In this document: positions 20,007 to 30,243 of the stretch, piece by piece | Position numbering within the stretch: position 1 is the first letter of the stretch | Layout of the letters: each line of letters opens with the position of its first letter | Notes under the pieces: model-generated | Told to the model about the DNA's origin: nothing | The model's input: only the letters and a program-made list of their open reading frames with translations | Database searches by the model: none | Assembly (NCBI RefSeq): GCF_002940205.1 | Contig: NZ_MDSK01000007.1 | Location: 1-64,000, forward strand | Direction: 5' to 3' | Length of the DNA: 64,000 nucleotides | Origin: Xanthomonas arboricola pv. guizotiae | Lineage (GTDB): Bacteria > Pseudomonadota > Gammaproteobacteria > Xanthomonadales > Xanthomonadaceae | Program-made: the position numbers and the translations under genes

Positions 20007-20187
20007 GCGTGCGGTGCCGTTGCTCGGGGCCGATCGTCTGGCCTGGGCCTGACCGCACGGTGCTTCAGCGACAAGTCACCCGCGCGGCGCGTTGCAGGCG
20101 GATGCTGCGAACGTGCTTCACCTGCTCGATGCAGTGCCGGGACTAGGGTGAAGGCAACGTCACTTTGGCAACCCACAGGAGCATTCC

Positions 20188-20742
20188 ATGACGACCGGAT
20201 ACGATCAGAACGGCAAGCGCGACGATGCCGCGCACGGCTTCCAGGCGCAGGCGGAACAGATCTCGCGCCGGCTCGGCGAATCGGCGCAGACGGTGTGGCT
20301 GGCCGGGCTCGGTGCACTGGGCCGAGTACAGAGCGAGGGTGGCAAGTTGTTCGATTCGCTGGTGCGCGAAGGCGCAGCCTACGAACGCAGCGGCCAGCGC
20401 AAGGCAGCCGAAAGCGTCGATGAGTTGCGCGAAGAGGTGGAAACCCAGTTCGAGCAGGCACGCGACACCGCCGTACGCGGTTGGGACAAGCTGGGCAAGG
20501 CCTTCGACGAACGCGTCAAGGGCGTGCTGCGCACGCTCAACATCCCCGAACAGGACGAACTGGAAAACCTGCGCCGCGAGGTGGAATCGCTCAAGGCCCA
20601 GGTGCGCGCCAATACTGCCGCGACCAAGCGCGCCAACCGCACCGCCAATCAGGCAGCACAGGCCGCCAGCAGCGACACCACCGGCGCAGGCTCGACCAGC
20701 GGCAACTCCAACCCCGGCAGCGCTGCGTTCGATGGTGAATAA
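20188..20742 (+). CDS. Phasin-like polyhydroxyalkanoate granule-associated protein
   Basis: 184 residues. The N-terminal 110 residues are amphipathic and helical (SAQTVWLAGLGALGRVQSEG, FDSLVREGAAYE) as in phasin-family granule proteins (PhaI/PhaF type), followed by a heptad-like segment (DELENLRREVESLKAQVRAN) for oligomerisation and a low-complexity Ala/Ser/Thr/Gly tail. Such proteins coat PHA granules and can link them to the nucleoid. CAGGAGCATTCC lies upstream. It follows the PHA system gene by 181 bp and is followed by a terminator-like hairpin. Confidence 0.85.
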   Translation: MTTGYDQNGKRDDAAHGFQAQAEQISRRLGESAQTVWLAGLGALGRVQSEGGKLFDSLVREGAAYERSGQRKAAESVDELREEVETQFEQARDTAVRGWDKLGKAFDERVKGVLRTLNIPEQDELENLRREVESLKAQVRANTAATKRANRTANQAAQAASSDTTGAGSTSGNSNPGSAAFDGE

Positions 20743-20793
20743 GCCGGCCCAACGATGTTGCAAAGCAGCATGATTTTTCAGACAATCGGGAAC

Positions 20794-20863
20794 GACCCGC
20801 CAGTCCTGCACTACGAAGTCCGTTTGCTCCCCTCCCCTCACGGCTTCGGACTGGCGGGTCTTT
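20794..20863 (+). terminator. Hairpin downstream of the phasin-like gene
   Basis: A 13-bp perfect stem (GACCCGCCAGTCC at 20794-20806 with GGACTGGCGGGTC at 20848-20860) around a 41-nt loop with an inner GAAG/CTTC pairing, followed by TTTC. The large loop and short T-tract make it less typical than a standard terminator; it could also be a repeat. Confidence 0.5.
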
Positions 20864-20974
20864 CGCTGCCTGGATCACGGTGCGTGGTATCGCCGCCCGC
20901 GATCCATTGACGAATTTGCGGCGAAGGATTCTTCTAGGCACACTACTTCGTCATACGCGCCATACCTTCGCTTG

Positions 20975-21979
20975 ATGCTCATGCCTTACTGGACTGTGCC
21001 GCTTGTGGCTTCCCTGCTGCTGTGGCTGGGTGTGTGCGCCTATGTGTGGCTGGTGCGCCGGCGCGCCAATGAAACCAGCGAGGGCGTGCGTGCGCTGGCG
21101 GCGATGCACTGGCGCGACTTTTCCGCCGTGGTGCTGCGCATGCTGCGGGAGCAACGCGGCTGGCAACCCACGCAGGTGCCGCAGGACGGCCTGCCGACGG
21201 CCGACTTCATGATGCAGACCGAGCACGGCACGCGCCTGGTGGCCTGCAAGCACGGGCGCGGCTACCGCATCGGCGTGGCAGCGGTGAACGAGCTGGGTGC
21301 GATGGCGCGGCTGGCCGGCACGGGCGGCGGCGTGATGGTGACCGAGGGCCGCATGGAACGCGAAGGCCTGGCGGCCGCCGAGAAGCAGTCCATCGAAGTG
21401 CTGGATGGGGTGCGCCTGTGGCCCTTGCTCAAACCGTATCTGCCTGGCGATGTGGAAACCGGCGTGGTCGGCATGGCGCGCCGTCGCGCGATCCGTCACA
21501 GCCTCATTGCCGGTGCAGCGCTGGCGACCCTGGCGCTGGTCGCGGTGCTGGCCTTGCAACCGGTGGCGCCGCCTGCGCCCACGCAGCAGGCGGCGGTGGT
21601 GGCCGCCCCACGCGCTGCCGCAGCGGTCGCTGCAACACCTCCACCGCAGGGCACAAGCTCGCCGCAGGCCGCGCCGCCATCAGCCGCACCGCCCGCATCG
21701 ACGCCACTGGCAGGCGATGCCGAACCGGATGCGGCAACCATGCAGGGCTATCAGCGCGAGGTGTCCAAAGCGCTGGCACGGACGCCCGGCCTGGTGCGCG
21801 GCATCTGGATCACCCGGGCAACGCTGGCGGTGGATCGCTCGGTTGACGATGCGGCGGCGTGGCCGTTGATCTGCCGCGAACTGCAGCGCTACCCCTATCT
21901 GCGTACCGTGCGCGTGCAACTCAATCCGCGCCCCGGCGTGGACGAAGTGGTGCGCTGGCGGCAGTGCACGACGATCTGA
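20975..21979 (+). CDS. Membrane-anchored Mrr-like restriction endonuclease-fold protein
   Basis: 334 residues (ATG at 20975; ATG at 20981 also possible). A hydrophobic N-terminal helix (WTVPLVASLLLWLGVCAYVW) is followed by an Mrr/RecB-like nuclease fold (about 45-155): MHWRDFSAVVLRMLREQRGW, then TADFMM, LVACKHG, RIGVAAVNELGAM and GGGVMVTEG. In active Mrr domains the core is D...(E/Q)xK; here the position before CK is Ala (ACK), so catalysis is doubtful. A second transmembrane helix (about 175-195, LIAGAALATLALVAVLAL), a long Ala/Pro linker and a C-terminal alpha/beta segment (LVRGIWITRATLAVD to the end) follow. Function unknown; it is probably an envelope-associated protein of a core family, not an R-M enzyme. 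Confidence 0.75.
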   Translation: MLMPYWTVPLVASLLLWLGVCAYVWLVRRRANETSEGVRALAAMHWRDFSAVVLRMLREQRGWQPTQVPQDGLPTADFMMQTEHGTRLVACKHGRGYRIGVAAVNELGAMARLAGTGGGVMVTEGRMEREGLAAAEKQSIEVLDGVRLWPLLKPYLPGDVETGVVGMARRRAIRHSLIAGAALATLALVAVLALQPVAPPAPTQQAAVVAAPRAAAAVAATPPPQGTSSPQAAPPSAAPPASTPLAGDAEPDAATMQGYQREVSKALARTPGLVRGIWITRATLAVDRSVDDAAAWPLICRELQRYPYLRTVRVQLNPRPGVDEVVRWRQCTTI

Positions 21980-22020
21980 TTCATGCATCGCGCCATGCGC
22001 CTGCGCGCGAGGTTTGAGGG

Positions 22021-22794
22021 TCAGCGCATTCCCGGTGCGAACCGCGCCACCAGGTCGTAGGATCCGCCCAGGAACAGCTGACGTACATAGGTGACCGGCT
22101 GGTCGCCGCGCCAGGTGTGGCGATCGATGACCAGGCAGGCCGCGCCATCGTCCACCTGCAGGCGTTCGGCTTGTGCGGCGTCCGCACTGACGGCGCTGAT
22201 GCGGTGCTCGGCGCGCGTCCACGACACGTTGCGCAACAACCAACTACCCGGCGCCACGTCGGTGAACGGCTGCAGCAATGCCTCGGGCACGGTGGTGATG
22301 TCGATCACCCGCTGTTCCAGCGCGAACGGGCGGCCGTCTGCCAGGTGCACGCTTTCCAGCGCGAGCACCTTGCCGCTGCTGCCCAGGGCACGCTCCTGCG
22401 GCACGCGCAGGCGCGGGCTGCGCAGTCGGCGCGACAACAGCGCGAACCGGTAGAGGTGGCCGCGCGCGGTCATCTCCACTTCGATGTCGGGAATCGACAA
22501 CGCGACCTGCTCCAGATGCGGATGCGGGCGCGCCACGAACGAGCCGGTGCGGCGCCGGCGTTCGATCATGCCGGCATCGGCGAGCAGGCCGAGTACCTTG
22601 TTCACGGTCATGCGCGAGCAGCCGTATTGCGCCATCAGCTCGTGCTCGGGCGGCACGCGGTGACCGGGCGGCCAGTCGCCACTGTGGATGCGGCGTTCCA
22701 GATCCTGCCGGATGCGTTGATGCAGGGTGCCGGGCGCGGCGGTGGGGGTGGCGGTCAAAACAGGTCTCCGGTCAGACCCGCATTGTGCGCGCAT
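22021..22794 (-). CDS. hutC: Histidine utilisation repressor (GntR family)
   Basis: 257 residues from the ATG at 22794. GntR winged HTH at about 25-90 ([40 protein letters not shown]) and a UTRA-type effector domain (about 110-250; [40 protein letters not shown]) that binds urocanate in HutC proteins. It is last in the leftward hutF-hutC unit, starting 5 bp after the hutF stop, and would repress both hut units through the palindrome at 24196-24205. The start is uncertain: the first 18 residues are not conserved-looking. Confidence 0.93.
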   Translation of the reverse strand: MRAQCGSDRRPVLTATPTAAPGTLHQRIRQDLERRIHSGDWPPGHRVPPEHELMAQYGCSRMTVNKVLGLLADAGMIERRRRTGSFVARPHPHLEQVALSIPDIEVEMTARGHLYRFALLSRRLRSPRLRVPQERALGSSGKVLALESVHLADGRPFALEQRVIDITTVPEALLQPFTDVAPGSWLLRNVSWTRAEHRISAVSADAAQAERLQVDDGAACLVIDRHTWRGDQPVTYVRQLFLGGSYDLVARFAPGMR

Positions 22795-22798
22795 CCGC

Positions 22799-24169
22799 TC
22801 ATTTGCTCAGCAGCGATCGCAGAACCCCGGCAAAACGCGCGGCAATCCGTGCGCGATCCACATGGCGCCCGTCGCGCACCACCGCTCGCCCGGCGCGCCA
22901 GACGGTGCGCACCGCACCGCCGCGCGCGGCGAACAGCCAACTGTCCAGCAGCGCATCGTCGTTTCGTGCCAGCAGCGCCGGATGGGTCGGGTCCAGTTCG
23001 AGCAGATCGGCCGATGCGCCGACCCGGATGCCGCTGCGCGCAATGCCCAGGGCCTGCGCCGCACCCTCGCCCGCCTGCTCGAACAGCCAACGCCCGCTGG
23101 AGGCGCCCGCCTGCGCCAGCACATTGCGCGCCTGCAGCTGCAGACGCTGGCCGTATTCGAGCAGGCGCAGTTCTTCGGCCGCGTCGATCAACACATTCGA
23201 ATCCGAGCCGACACCAAAGCGCCCGCCCGCAGCGGCAAATGCCTGCATCGGGAACAGGCCGTCGCCCAGATTCGCCTCGGTGATCGGGCACAGCCCGACC
23301 ACCGCGCCGCTGTCGGCGATACCCTGCAGCTCGCTCGCGTCCACATGCGTGGCATGCACCAGGCACCAGCGTGCATCCACCGGCGCGTTGGCCAGCAGCC
23401 ATTGCAGCGGGCGCTGGCCGGACCAGGCCAGGCAGGCCTGGACCTCGCGCTGCTGCTCGGCGATATGGATGTGGATCGGGCCACCGGTGAGCGGCACCAG
23501 CGCAGCCAACTGCTCCGGCGTGACCGCGCGCAGGCTGTGTGGAGCAAGCCCGAGCACGGCATCCGGCAATGTTTTCAGGCTGCCCTTGCAGTCGTCCAGC
23601 AACCGCGCGAAACCGTCGATGTCGTGGATCAAACGACGCTGCGCTGCGCTGGGCGCCATGCCACCGAAATCCGCATGCGCATAGAACACCGGCAACAGCG
23701 TCAGCCCGATGCCGGTGTTGGCGGCGGCAGCAGCGATGCGCCCGGACATTTCGCCGGCCTGCGCGTACGCCGCGCCGCCGGGGCTGTGGTGCAGGTAATG
23801 GAATTCGCCAACGCGGGTGAAGCCGCTTTCGAGCATCTCCACATAGGCCTGTTCGGCGATCGCCTGCAGGCTGTCCGGATCGAGCCGGTCGACGAAGCGG
23901 TACATCAACTCGCGCCAGCTCCAGAAACTGTCGCCGCTGCGCCCGCCCACTTCGGTCAGCCCGGCCATGCCGCGCTGGAATGCGTGGCTATGCAGGTTGC
24001 CCAGCCCGGGCAGCAGCCGCTCGACCTGGGTGTCGGCGGCAGCGGGTGCGGTGCCGGGCTGCACCGAGGCGATGCGCCCCTGCGCCAGGGTGATCCGCAC
24101 GTCGCCCGCCCAGCCATCGGGCAAGAGAGCCCGCGCCGCCCACAATGCCTGCACCTGTTGGTCTGCCAC
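22799..24169 (-). CDS. hutF: Formimidoylglutamate deiminase
   Basis: Hydrolyses N-formimino-L-glutamate to N-formyl-L-glutamate and ammonia, the fourth step of the five-step histidine pathway. 456 residues from a GTG at 24169 (GAGGGTGTCC precedes; the residues before it are not family-like). Amidohydrolase fold with metal ligands in [36 protein letters not shown] and [11 protein letters not shown]. Divergent from hutI with the operator between, and followed by hutC after 4 bp. Its presence explains why HutG here is the N-formylglutamate amidohydrolase type. Confidence 0.95.
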   Translation of the reverse strand: MADQQVQALWAARALLPDGWAGDVRITLAQGRIASVQPGTAPAAADTQVERLLPGLGNLHSHAFQRGMAGLTEVGGRSGDSFWSWRELMYRFVDRLDPDSLQAIAEQAYVEMLESGFTRVGEFHYLHHSPGGAAYAQAGEMSGRIAAAAANTGIGLTLLPVFYAHADFGGMAPSAAQRRLIHDIDGFARLLDDCKGSLKTLPDAVLGLAPHSLRAVTPEQLAALVPLTGGPIHIHIAEQQREVQACLAWSGQRPLQWLLANAPVDARWCLVHATHVDASELQGIADSGAVVGLCPITEANLGDGLFPMQAFAAAGGRFGVGSDSNVLIDAAEELRLLEYGQRLQLQARNVLAQAGASSGRWLFEQAGEGAAQALGIARSGIRVGASADLLELDPTHPALLARNDDALLDSWLFAARGGAVRTVWRAGRAVVRDGRHVDRARIAARFAGVLRSLLSK

Positions 24170-24195
24170 TGGACACCCTCGATTGCCGGTTCTAT

Positions 24196-24205
24196 TGTAT
24201 ATACA
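24196..24205. promoter_or_regulatory. Probable HutC operator in the hutF-hutI divergent promoter
   Basis: TGTATATACA, a perfect 10-bp palindrome and the only AT-rich block in the 60-bp gap between the hutF (24169) and hutI (24230) starts. Known HutC operators are TGTATA/TACA-type palindromes. Binding here would block both divergent promoters until urocanate accumulates. Function inferred from position and sequence. Confidence 0.7.
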
Positions 24206-24229
24206 TATCAGACACCACGAGCCTGCGCC

Positions 24230-25435
24230 ATGCATTGCGACGTCCTCTGGCACAACGCACAGCTGATGACCCTGGACGCAGCAGATGGTGGCCTTGGCAT
24301 CGTGGACGATGGCGTACTGGCCTGCCAGGACGGCCGCATCAGCTATGCCGGCCCGGCCGCGCAGGCCCCGGCGCTAAAGCCGGACGTTGCGCACGATTGC
24401 CAGCGTCGCTGGATCAGCCCCGGCCTGATCGATTGCCATACCCATCTGGTGTATGCAGGCAATCGCGCCAACGAATTCGAGCAACGCCTGCGCGGTGCCA
24501 GTTATGCCGAGATTGCCGCAGCCGGCGGCGGCATCGTGGCCACGGTGCGCGCCACCCGCGCCGCCGACGACGCAGCGCTGCTGGCCGCCAGCCTGCCGCG
24601 CCTGGACGCCATGCTCGCCGAAGGCGTGACCACGCTGGAAATCAAATCCGGCTACGGGCTGACGCTGGAGGACGAAACCAAGCAGCTGCGCGTGGCACGC
24701 CAGCTCGCGGCACTGCGCAAGGTCGAAGTGGTGCCGACCTTCCTCGGTGCGCATGCGGTGCCGCCGGGCGGCGATGCACAAACTTATATCGACGCCGTCT
24801 GCACGCAGATGATTCCGGCGATCGCCGCGCAAGGGCTTGCCGAGGCGGTGGACGTGTTCTGCGAGCATCTGGCGTTCTCGCCCGCGCAGGCCGAACAGGT
24901 CTTCCGTTCCGCGCAGGCACATGGCCTGGACATCAAGATCCATGCCGAGCAACTGAGCAATCAGCATGGCGCGCAACTGGCCGCACGCCATGGCGCGTTG
25001 TCGGCCGACCACATCGAGTACCTGGATGACGCCGGCATTGCCGCAATGGCCGGCGCCGGCACCGTCGCGGTGCTGTTGCCGGGCGCGTTCTATTTTACCC
25101 GCGACACCCAGCTGCCGCCGATCGCGGCGTTGCGCGCCGCCGGCGTGCCGCTGGCCCTGGCCACCGACTGCAACCCGGGCACCTCGCCGCTGACCAGCCC
25201 GCTGCTGGCGATGAACATGGCCGCCACGCTATTCCGCATGACCGTGGACGAATGCATCGCCGGGTTCACCCGCGAAGCCGCACGCGCGCTCGGGCGCGGC
25301 GAGCGACTGGGCCGGCTGCGCGCCGGCCTGCACTGCGACCTGGCGATCTGGGACATCGATGCACCGGCCGACCTGGTCTACCGCATGGGCTTCAACCCTC
25401 TTCATGCCCGCGTCTGGCGCGGGCATTCCTGCTGA
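24230..25435 (+). CDS. hutI: Imidazolonepropionase
   Basis: Opens the imidazolone ring of 4-imidazolone-5-propionate to give formiminoglutamate, third step of histidine degradation. 401 residues from the ATG at 24230; the longer open frame from 22727 is antisense to hutF. Amidohydrolase metal ligands: His70 and His72 in [14 protein letters not shown], the helix [19 protein letters not shown], and Asp in [11 protein letters not shown]. First gene of the rightward hutI-hutH-hutG-hutU unit; hutH follows after 13 bp. Confidence 0.98.
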   Translation: MHCDVLWHNAQLMTLDAADGGLGIVDDGVLACQDGRISYAGPAAQAPALKPDVAHDCQRRWISPGLIDCHTHLVYAGNRANEFEQRLRGASYAEIAAAGGGIVATVRATRAADDAALLAASLPRLDAMLAEGVTTLEIKSGYGLTLEDETKQLRVARQLAALRKVEVVPTFLGAHAVPPGGDAQTYIDAVCTQMIPAIAAQGLAEAVDVFCEHLAFSPAQAEQVFRSAQAHGLDIKIHAEQLSNQHGAQLAARHGALSADHIEYLDDAGIAAMAGAGTVAVLLPGAFYFTRDTQLPPIAALRAAGVPLALATDCNPGTSPLTSPLLAMNMAATLFRMTVDECIAGFTREAARALGRGERLGRLRAGLHCDLAIWDIDAPADLVYRMGFNPLHARVWRGHSC

Positions 25436-25448
25436 ATCCGGAGTCGTC

Positions 25449-26990
25449 ATGAGTGCTTCTATTGTCTTGCAGCCGGGCCAGGTCACGCTGGCGCAGTGGC
25501 GTGCGCTGTATCGCGGCGCCGACGTCGTGCTGGACGACGCCTGCGCGGCCGCGGTGCTGCGCAGCGCGCAGACGGTGGAGGCCATCGTGGCGCGCGGCGA
25601 GCCGGTGTATGGCGTCAATACCGGCTTCGGCAAGCTGGCCAGCGTGCGCATCGAGCGCGCGGACCTGCAGACCCTGCAGCGCAATATCGTGCTCTCGCAC
25701 GCGGCCGGGGTCGGCGAGCCCACCCCGGTGCCGGTGGTGCGGCTGATGATGGCGCTCAAGCTCAGCAGCCTGGCCCAGGGTGCCTCCGGCGTGCAGCCGC
25801 AGACGCTGGCGTTGCTGGACGCGATGCTGCGCCTGGGCATCACGCCGGTGGTGCCGTGCCAGGGCTCGGTCGGTGCCTCCGGCGATCTGGCACCGCTGTC
25901 GCACCTGGCCGCGGTGATGATCGGCGTCGGCGAAGCCTTCGTCGGCGGGCAACGCCTGCCTGCCGCCGACGCGCTGGCGCAGGCGCAGCTGCAGCCGCGC
26001 ATGCTGGGCGCCAAGGAAGGCCTGGCGCTGCTCAACGGCACCCAGTTCTCCACCGCCTGCGCCTTGGCCGGGCTGTTCGAGATCGAAACCGTGTTGCAGG
26101 CCGCGCTGGTCACCGGCGCGCTGTCGGTGGAAGCAGCCAAGGGCTCGGACACGCCGTTCGACGCGCGCATCCATGCCTTGCGCGGCCAGCCGGGGCAGAT
26201 CGCCACCGCTGCCGCGCTGCGCGCGCTGATGGCCGATTCGAGCATCCGCGAATCGCATCGGCTGGGCGATGTGCGGGTGCAGGATCCGTACTGCCTGCGC
26301 TGCCAGCCGCAGGTGATGGGCGCGGCGCTGGACATCATGCGTCAGGCCGCACGCACGCTGGAGATCGAGGCCAATGGCGTCTCGGATAACCCACTGGTGT
26401 TCAGCGATACCGGCGAGGCCTTGTCCGGCGGCAACTTCCACGCCGAGCCGGTGGCCTTCGCGGCCGACATGCTGGCGATAGCGGTCTGCGAAATCGGCTC
26501 GATCAGCGAACGCCGCACCGCGATGCTGGTCGACCCGGCCTTGTCGGGCCTGCCGGCGTTCCTCACCCCGCGCCCGGGCCTGAATTCCGGTTTCATGATT
26601 CCGCAGGTCACCGCTGCGGCCCTGGTGTCGGAAAACAAGCAGCGTGCGTATCCGGCCAGTGTCGATTCGATTCCCACCTCGGCCAATCAGGAAGATCATG
26701 TGTCGATGGCCGCGCATGGCGCGCGGCGTCTGCTGGCGATGGCCGAGAACGCCGCGCACGTGATCGGCATCGAACTGCTGGCGGCCGTGCAAGGCTGCGA
26801 CTTCCATGCCCCGCTGCGCTCCAGCGCCGCATTGGAAGCGGCACGCGCCCTGCTGCGCGCGCAGGTGCCGACCCTGCAGGACGACCGCTATTTCCATCCG
26901 GACATGCTCGCGGCCAGTGCGTTGGTGCGTTCGGGTGCACTCGCGCAGGCGGTCGTCATTGCCCTGCCAGGCGTGGAGCAGCACGCATGA
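25449..26990 (+). CDS. hutH: Histidine ammonia-lyase
   Basis: Removes ammonia from histidine to give urocanate, the pathway's first step and source of the HutC inducer. 513 residues from the ATG at 25449. The MIO cofactor forms from Ala-Ser-Gly at 143-145 in [25 protein letters not shown] near 54-64 and the FxxQ-type [20 protein letters not shown] and QEDHVSM blocks are also present. Homotetrameric and cytoplasmic in the family. Its TGA overlaps the ATG of a 79-codon open frame that itself overlaps hutG. Confidence 0.98.
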   Translation: MSASIVLQPGQVTLAQWRALYRGADVVLDDACAAAVLRSAQTVEAIVARGEPVYGVNTGFGKLASVRIERADLQTLQRNIVLSHAAGVGEPTPVPVVRLMMALKLSSLAQGASGVQPQTLALLDAMLRLGITPVVPCQGSVGASGDLAPLSHLAAVMIGVGEAFVGGQRLPAADALAQAQLQPRMLGAKEGLALLNGTQFSTACALAGLFEIETVLQAALVTGALSVEAAKGSDTPFDARIHALRGQPGQIATAAALRALMADSSIRESHRLGDVRVQDPYCLRCQPQVMGAALDIMRQAARTLEIEANGVSDNPLVFSDTGEALSGGNFHAEPVAFAADMLAIAVCEIGSISERRTAMLVDPALSGLPAFLTPRPGLNSGFMIPQVTAAALVSENKQRAYPASVDSIPTSANQEDHVSMAAHGARRLLAMAENAAHVIGIELLAAVQGCDFHAPLRSSAALEAARALLRAQVPTLQDDRYFHPDMLAASALVRSGALAQAVVIALPGVEQHA

Positions 26991-27226
26991 CGCGCCACCT
27001 CGCAGCTGCTGGAATGACCTCGGCAAAGCGGTGTTCGCGCGTGCAAGGTCTCGGGGCATCGCCAGGCGCGCAGATGCGCGACGGCAATGCACTGCGGGCG
27101 ATCCGCGCGCGCGGACTGCTTGCGCGTCAGGCCGTGGTGCGCGCTTGCGCGCCGCGCGCCGACCGGACGCAGGCGCGACATCGTCGCGTCTTGACGATCG
27201 CACCAGCACAAGGCGCACCGCGATGA
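26987..27226 (+). CDS. Doubtful 79-codon open frame linking hutH and hutG
   Basis: The frame begins with an ATGA overlapping the hutH stop and ends with its TGA inside the ATGA of hutG, so ribosomes could in principle pass hutH to this frame to hutG. The product (about 79 residues, very Arg/Ala-rich, e.g. [20 protein letters not shown]) shows no domain, hydrophobic core or ribosome site, and such composition arises by chance at high GC. It may be a decayed gene or spacer that keeps translational coupling across a 232-bp gap. Real coding is unlikely but the exact overlaps are noteworthy. Confidence 0.25.
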   Translation: MTRHLAAAGMTSAKRCSRVQGLGASPGAQMRDGNALRAIRARGLLARQAVVRACAPRADRTQARHRRVLTIAPAQGAPR

Positions 27227-28083
27227 GCGCCCTGCCCTGGCTCGAGATCCATCGCGGCGATGCGCCGTTGATCCTCAGCTTTCCGCATACCGGCACCGAG
27301 CTGCCCGACGAGGTGGTCGACCAGTTCGTCTCGCCCTGGCTGGCGCGCCGCGACGCCGATTGGTGGGTGCATCAGCTGTACGACTTCGCGCAATCGCTGG
27401 GCGCCACCACCGTGCGCACCGCGATCTCGCGCTCTGTGATCGACGTCAACCGCGACCCCAGCGGAGCGTCCCTGTACCCGGGCCAGAACACCACCGGCCT
27501 GTGCCCGCTGACCACCTTCGACAATCAGCCGCTGTATGCAGACGGCGCCGAACCCGACCAAGCGCAGATCGCCTGGCGCCGCACGCAGTGGTTCGACCCC
27601 TATCACGCTGCGCTCGCTGCCGAGATCGCGCGCCTGCGCACGCAGCACGCCAGCATCGTGGTCTACGACGCGCATTCGATCCGCTCGCATATTCCGCACC
27701 TGTTCGATGGCGAGTTGCCGCAGTTCAACATCGGCAGCAACGACGACCGCAGTTGCGATCCGGCCCTGGCCGATGCGGTGGAGCAGCTGTGCCGCAGCAG
27801 CGGCTCGAGCACCGTGCGCAACGGGCGCTTCAAGGGCGGCTGGATCACCCGCCATTACGCGCAGCCGGGGCATGGCGTGCATACGCTGCAGATGGAGCTG
27901 GCGTGCCGCGGCTATATGCGCGAGCCGGACACCATCACCCCGCGGAACTGGCCCACGCCCTGGCTCCCCGCACATGCGGCCGCACTGCGCGCGGTGCTGC
28001 GCCACGTGCTGCGAGCCTGCCTGCAGTTTGCCGACGCCACCGCTCAGTCCACCATCACCACGCCGCCTGCGGCGCACCGTTGA
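27223..28083 (+). CDS. hutG: N-formylglutamate amidohydrolase
   Basis: Final step of the five-step pathway: N-formylglutamate to glutamate plus formate. 286 residues from the ATG at 27223. N-terminal [16 protein letters not shown] with the zinc-region His, [34 protein letters not shown] and a C-terminal [10 protein letters not shown] typical of the FGase family. It sits 16 bp before hutU. The 232-bp gap to hutH is unusual in an otherwise tight unit. The C-terminal 25 residues look less conserved. Confidence 0.95.
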   Translation: MSALPWLEIHRGDAPLILSFPHTGTELPDEVVDQFVSPWLARRDADWWVHQLYDFAQSLGATTVRTAISRSVIDVNRDPSGASLYPGQNTTGLCPLTTFDNQPLYADGAEPDQAQIAWRRTQWFDPYHAALAAEIARLRTQHASIVVYDAHSIRSHIPHLFDGELPQFNIGSNDDRSCDPALADAVEQLCRSSGSSTVRNGRFKGGWITRHYAQPGHGVHTLQMELACRGYMREPDTITPRNWPTPWLPAHAAALRAVLRHVLRACLQFADATAQSTITTPPAAHR

Positions 28084-28099
28084 TTGCAAGGAAACCGGC

Positions 28100-29767
28100 A
28101 TGACCCGTCACGATGCAACCCGCGTCATCCGCGCCGCCACCGGCACCACGCTCACCGCCAGGAGCTGGCTCACCGAAGCGCCGCTGCGCATGCTGATGAA
28201 CAACCTCGACCCGGACGTGGCCGAGCGCCCGCAGGAACTGGTGGTCTATGGCGGCATCGGCCGCGCCGCGCGCGACTGGGAATCCTTCGATGCGATCGTC
28301 GCCGCGCTGACCCGCCTGGACGACGACCAGACCCTGCTGGTGCAGTCCGGCAAGCCGGTCGGGGTGTTCCGCACGCACGCCGATGCGCCGCGCGTGCTGA
28401 TCGCCAACTCCAACCTGGTGCCGCGCTGGGCCAGCTGGGAGCATTTCAACGAACTCGATCGCAAGGGTCTGGCGATGTACGGCCAGATGACCGCCGGCAG
28501 CTGGATCTACATCGGCGCGCAAGGCATCGTGCAAGGCACCTACGAAACCTTCGTGGAGATGGGCCGCCAGCATTACGGCGGCAGCCTGGCCGGCAAGTGG
28601 CTGTTCACCGGCGGCCTGGGCGGCATGGGCGGCGCGCAGCCGCTGGCCGCGGTGATGGCCGGCGCCTCGTGCCTGGCGGTGGAGTGCCGCCGTTCCAGCA
28701 TCGACATGCGCCTGCGCACCGGCTACCTGGACACCTGGACCGACGACCTGGACGAAGCGCTGCGCCTGATCGAGGAATCGTGCACGGCGAAGAAGCCGCT
28801 GTCGGTCGGCCTGCTCGGCAATGTCGCAGACGTGCTGGACGAACTGCTGCTACGCGGGATCAAACCGGACCTGCTGACCGACCAGACCTCCGCGCACGAC
28901 CCGATCAACGGCTACCTGCCGCAGGGCTGGAGCGTGGAAGAGTGGGACGCAAAACGCGTGAGCGCGCCGAAGGAAGTGGAAGCGACCGCGCGCGATTCGA
29001 TGGCCAATCACATCCGCGCCATGCTCACCTTCCACGCACTCGGCGTGCCCACCGTGGATTACGGCAACAACCTGCGCCAGATGGCACTGGAAGCAGGCGT
29101 CGACAACGCGTTCGACTTCCCTGGCTTCGTGCCCGCCTACATCCGGCCGCTGTTCTGCCGCGGGATCGGCCCGTTCCGCTGGGTCGCGCTCAGTGGCGAT
29201 CCCGACGACATCGCCAAGACCGATGCCAAGGTCAAGGAGCTCATTCCCGACGATGCGCATCTGCACCGCTGGCTGGACATGGCCGCCGAAAGGATCGCCT
29301 TCCAGGGCCTGCCTGCGCGGATCTGCTGGGTCGGCCTGGGCGACCGCCACCGGCTCGGCCTGGCCTTCAATGCGATGGTACGCAGTGGTGAATTGAAGGC
29401 GCCGGTGGTGATCGGTCGCGATCATCTGGATTCGGGCAGCGTCGCCTCGCCCAACCGCGAAACCGAAGCCATGGCCGACGGCTCGGATGCGGTCTCCGAC
29501 TGGCCGCTGCTCAATGCCCTGCTCAACACCGCGTCCGGTGCGACCTGGGTGTCGCTGCATCACGGCGGCGGCGTCGGCATGGGCTTCTCGCAGCACGCCG
29601 GCATGGTCATCGTCTGCGACGGTAGCGAGGCCGCCGACAAGCGTCTGGAGCGCGTGCTCTGGAACGACCCGGCCACCGGCGTGATGCGCCACGCCGATGC
29701 CGGCTACGCCATCGCCACCGACTGCGCGAAGCAAAAAGGCCTGGATTTGCCGGGCATTCTCGGCTGA
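28100..29767 (+). CDS. hutU: Urocanate hydratase (urocanase)
   Basis: Adds water to urocanate to give 4-imidazolone-5-propionate, using bound NAD+ as an electrophile. 555 residues, the family's normal length. Blocks: [20 protein letters not shown], the glycine-rich [23 protein letters not shown] and the C-terminal [17 protein letters not shown] that closes the NAD/urocanate site. AAGGAAACC lies 8 bp before the ATG. Last gene of the rightward hut unit; no clear terminator directly follows. Confidence 0.98.
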   Translation: MTRHDATRVIRAATGTTLTARSWLTEAPLRMLMNNLDPDVAERPQELVVYGGIGRAARDWESFDAIVAALTRLDDDQTLLVQSGKPVGVFRTHADAPRVLIANSNLVPRWASWEHFNELDRKGLAMYGQMTAGSWIYIGAQGIVQGTYETFVEMGRQHYGGSLAGKWLFTGGLGGMGGAQPLAAVMAGASCLAVECRRSSIDMRLRTGYLDTWTDDLDEALRLIEESCTAKKPLSVGLLGNVADVLDELLLRGIKPDLLTDQTSAHDPINGYLPQGWSVEEWDAKRVSAPKEVEATARDSMANHIRAMLTFHALGVPTVDYGNNLRQMALEAGVDNAFDFPGFVPAYIRPLFCRGIGPFRWVALSGDPDDIAKTDAKVKELIPDDAHLHRWLDMAAERIAFQGLPARICWVGLGDRHRLGLAFNAMVRSGELKAPVVIGRDHLDSGSVASPNRETEAMADGSDAVSDWPLLNALLNTASGATWVSLHHGGGVGMGFSQHAGMVIVCDGSEAADKRLERVLWNDPATGVMRHADAGYAIATDCAKQKGLDLPGILG

Positions 29768-30243
29768 GGATGCTCGGCCCCGGCTGTTTCGCCGACCGCG
29801 TGCACGCCGTACGCCATCGGCATCCAGCACGCGGGCATCACCGGTTGTGGGCGCAGCGTCCGCAGCAGGCGACGACGATCCGCTGCGTTCTGCCGGCGGC
29901 TTCCAGCTCCATGACGGTCTACTTGCAGGCCGATGCAGCAGCGGCCAGCAATGCGCCGTCATCGAGCACCGGTGCCGCCCCGCTTGCTGGATAGGCCGCT
30001 GCGATCGCCTTCGCCGCGGCGGCCAGGGATCGATCCATCTGCGCATGCAAGACTCCGGGCTGGCGAGTGCGCTGATTCGAGCATGCCGGGATACCGCCCG
30101 CCACGTGCCTCTCGTCAGTGGGCGCGAGAGCTTCCGGCTTCAGGTTGCAAGCGAAGACATCGTTGCCCATCACATTCTCGACGATTGCCCTCAAGTCCGC
30201 CGCGTGCAGGCCGACAAGGTATGCAACGTTTCGAGGGATCTCC
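29768..30243. other. Long intergenic region after hutU
   Basis: 476 bp with no convincing gene. A minus-strand frame (29919-30251, about 108 residues) has a moderately protein-like start (MEIPRNVAYLVGLHAADLR) but an Ala-rich end, no known domain and would overlap the start of the next gene. The promoter for the gene at 30244 should lie here; I see no clear terminator or repeat. Confidence 0.4.

Noticed and set aside
22727-24229. 902-residue frame including hutI
   Set aside because: The first 500 residues are antisense to hutF; HutI proteins are about 400 residues and start at 24230.
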